Notes under the pieces: generated by a model
What the model was told of the DNA's origin: nothing
The model's database searches: none
The model's input: the letters and a program-made list of their open reading frames with translations, nothing else
Part shown: positions 5,364 to 5,475 of the stretch, piece by piece
How the letters are laid out: each line of letters opens with the position of its first letter
How positions within the stretch are numbered: position 1 is the stretch's first letter
Origin: an uncultured Micrococcales bacterium
GTDB taxonomy: Bacteria; Actinomycetota; Actinomycetes; Actinomycetales; Microbacteriaceae
Direction: 5' to 3'
Assembly (NCBI GenBank): GCA_913062665.1
Contig: CAJXVY010000036.1
Coordinates: forward strand, 1 to 5,475
Length of the DNA: 5,475 nt
Position numbers and translations under genes: made by a program

Positions 5364-5475
5364 CGCTGATTGTTTCGCCAGCCTTGATTGCCCCGACAAC
5401 CTTGGCGATATTCATATCACCAAGGAACATGTCAAAGGGAATCACCAGGCTGTCGGGTACTGCTGCCTTCGCACC
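5356..5475 (-). CDS. mtlA: Probable PTS mannitol EIICB permease, C-terminal 39 residues only
   Basis: An open frame enters from the right edge and ends at TAA (5358-5356), overlapping the mtlF start by 8 bases. The visible 39 residues include A-K-A-A-V-P-D (2-8), then V-I-P-F-D-M-F-L-G-D (11-20) and K-V-V-G-A-I-K (25-31). This resembles the C-terminal tail of mannitol EIIB domains, where a proline-containing segment is followed by an N-F-L-type strand and a final helix. The EIIB phosphocysteine and the EIIC membrane part lie outside the window. The assignment relies mainly on the position directly ahead of mtlF and mtlD; a separate EIIB gene, rather than a fused EIICB, cannot be excluded. It would transport and phosphorylate mannitol at the cytoplasmic membrane. 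Confidence 0.68.
   Translation of the reverse strand, partial: GAKAAVPDSLVIPFDMFLGDMNIAKVVGAIKAGETISDE

Noticed and set aside
5364..5399. TTG at 5399 as an alternative start of mtlF
   Set aside because: It would overlap the permease by 44 bases with no good ribosome-binding site, while the ATG at 5363 gives the normal family length and a typical 8-base overlap.

Overview
The window looks like a chromosomal stretch of a gene-dense bacterium of intermediate GC content. Its core genes are a mannitol phosphotransferase (PTS) operon and the start of a glycine-cleavage operon. The HPr and Enzyme I sequences, the use of TTG starts and the tight gene packing would suit a compact, lower-GC actinobacterium, for example a small aquatic Microbacteriaceae-like lineage. 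That placement is an inference from protein style only; no rRNA or other marker is present.

Right part (about 1891-5475, minus strand, read right to left): the C-terminal end of a likely mannitol EIICB permease (mtlA, cut by the window edge), mannitol EIIA (mtlF), mannitol-1-phosphate 5-dehydrogenase (mtlD), HPr (ptsH) and Enzyme I (ptsI). The genes overlap or are 2-16 bases apart, so they almost certainly form one transcript. Together they encode a complete route: PEP phosphorylates Enzyme I, then HPr, then EIIA, then EIICB; mannitol enters as mannitol-1-phosphate and MtlD oxidises it to fructose-6-phosphate. Finding the general PTS proteins inside a sugar-specific operon is notable.

Middle (1379-1894, plus strand): an unrecognised gene encoding a four-cysteine zinc ribbon, one membrane segment and an outside domain with two cysteines. 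It converges on ptsI so closely that both stop codons lie in the same CTAG tetramer, and a GC-rich hairpin without a T-run spans the junction.

Left part (1-1304, minus strand): a short ORF missed by length-filtered gene finding encodes a 37-residue putative single-pass membrane peptide. Its stop codon lies in the ribosome-binding site of gcvT (aminomethyltransferase, TTG start). gcvT is followed by gcvH (lipoyl carrier protein), cut by the left edge. The 74 bases at 1305-1378 between the small ORF and the zinc-ribbon gene must hold divergent promoters, but no strong promoter motif or riboswitch is visible.

No tRNA, rRNA, CRISPR array, insertion sequence or long repeat was seen. The items most worth following up are the 37-residue membrane peptide ahead of gcvT, the zinc-ribbon membrane protein, a perfect 11-bp hairpin with a UNCG-type loop early in mtlF, and the shortened Enzyme I.
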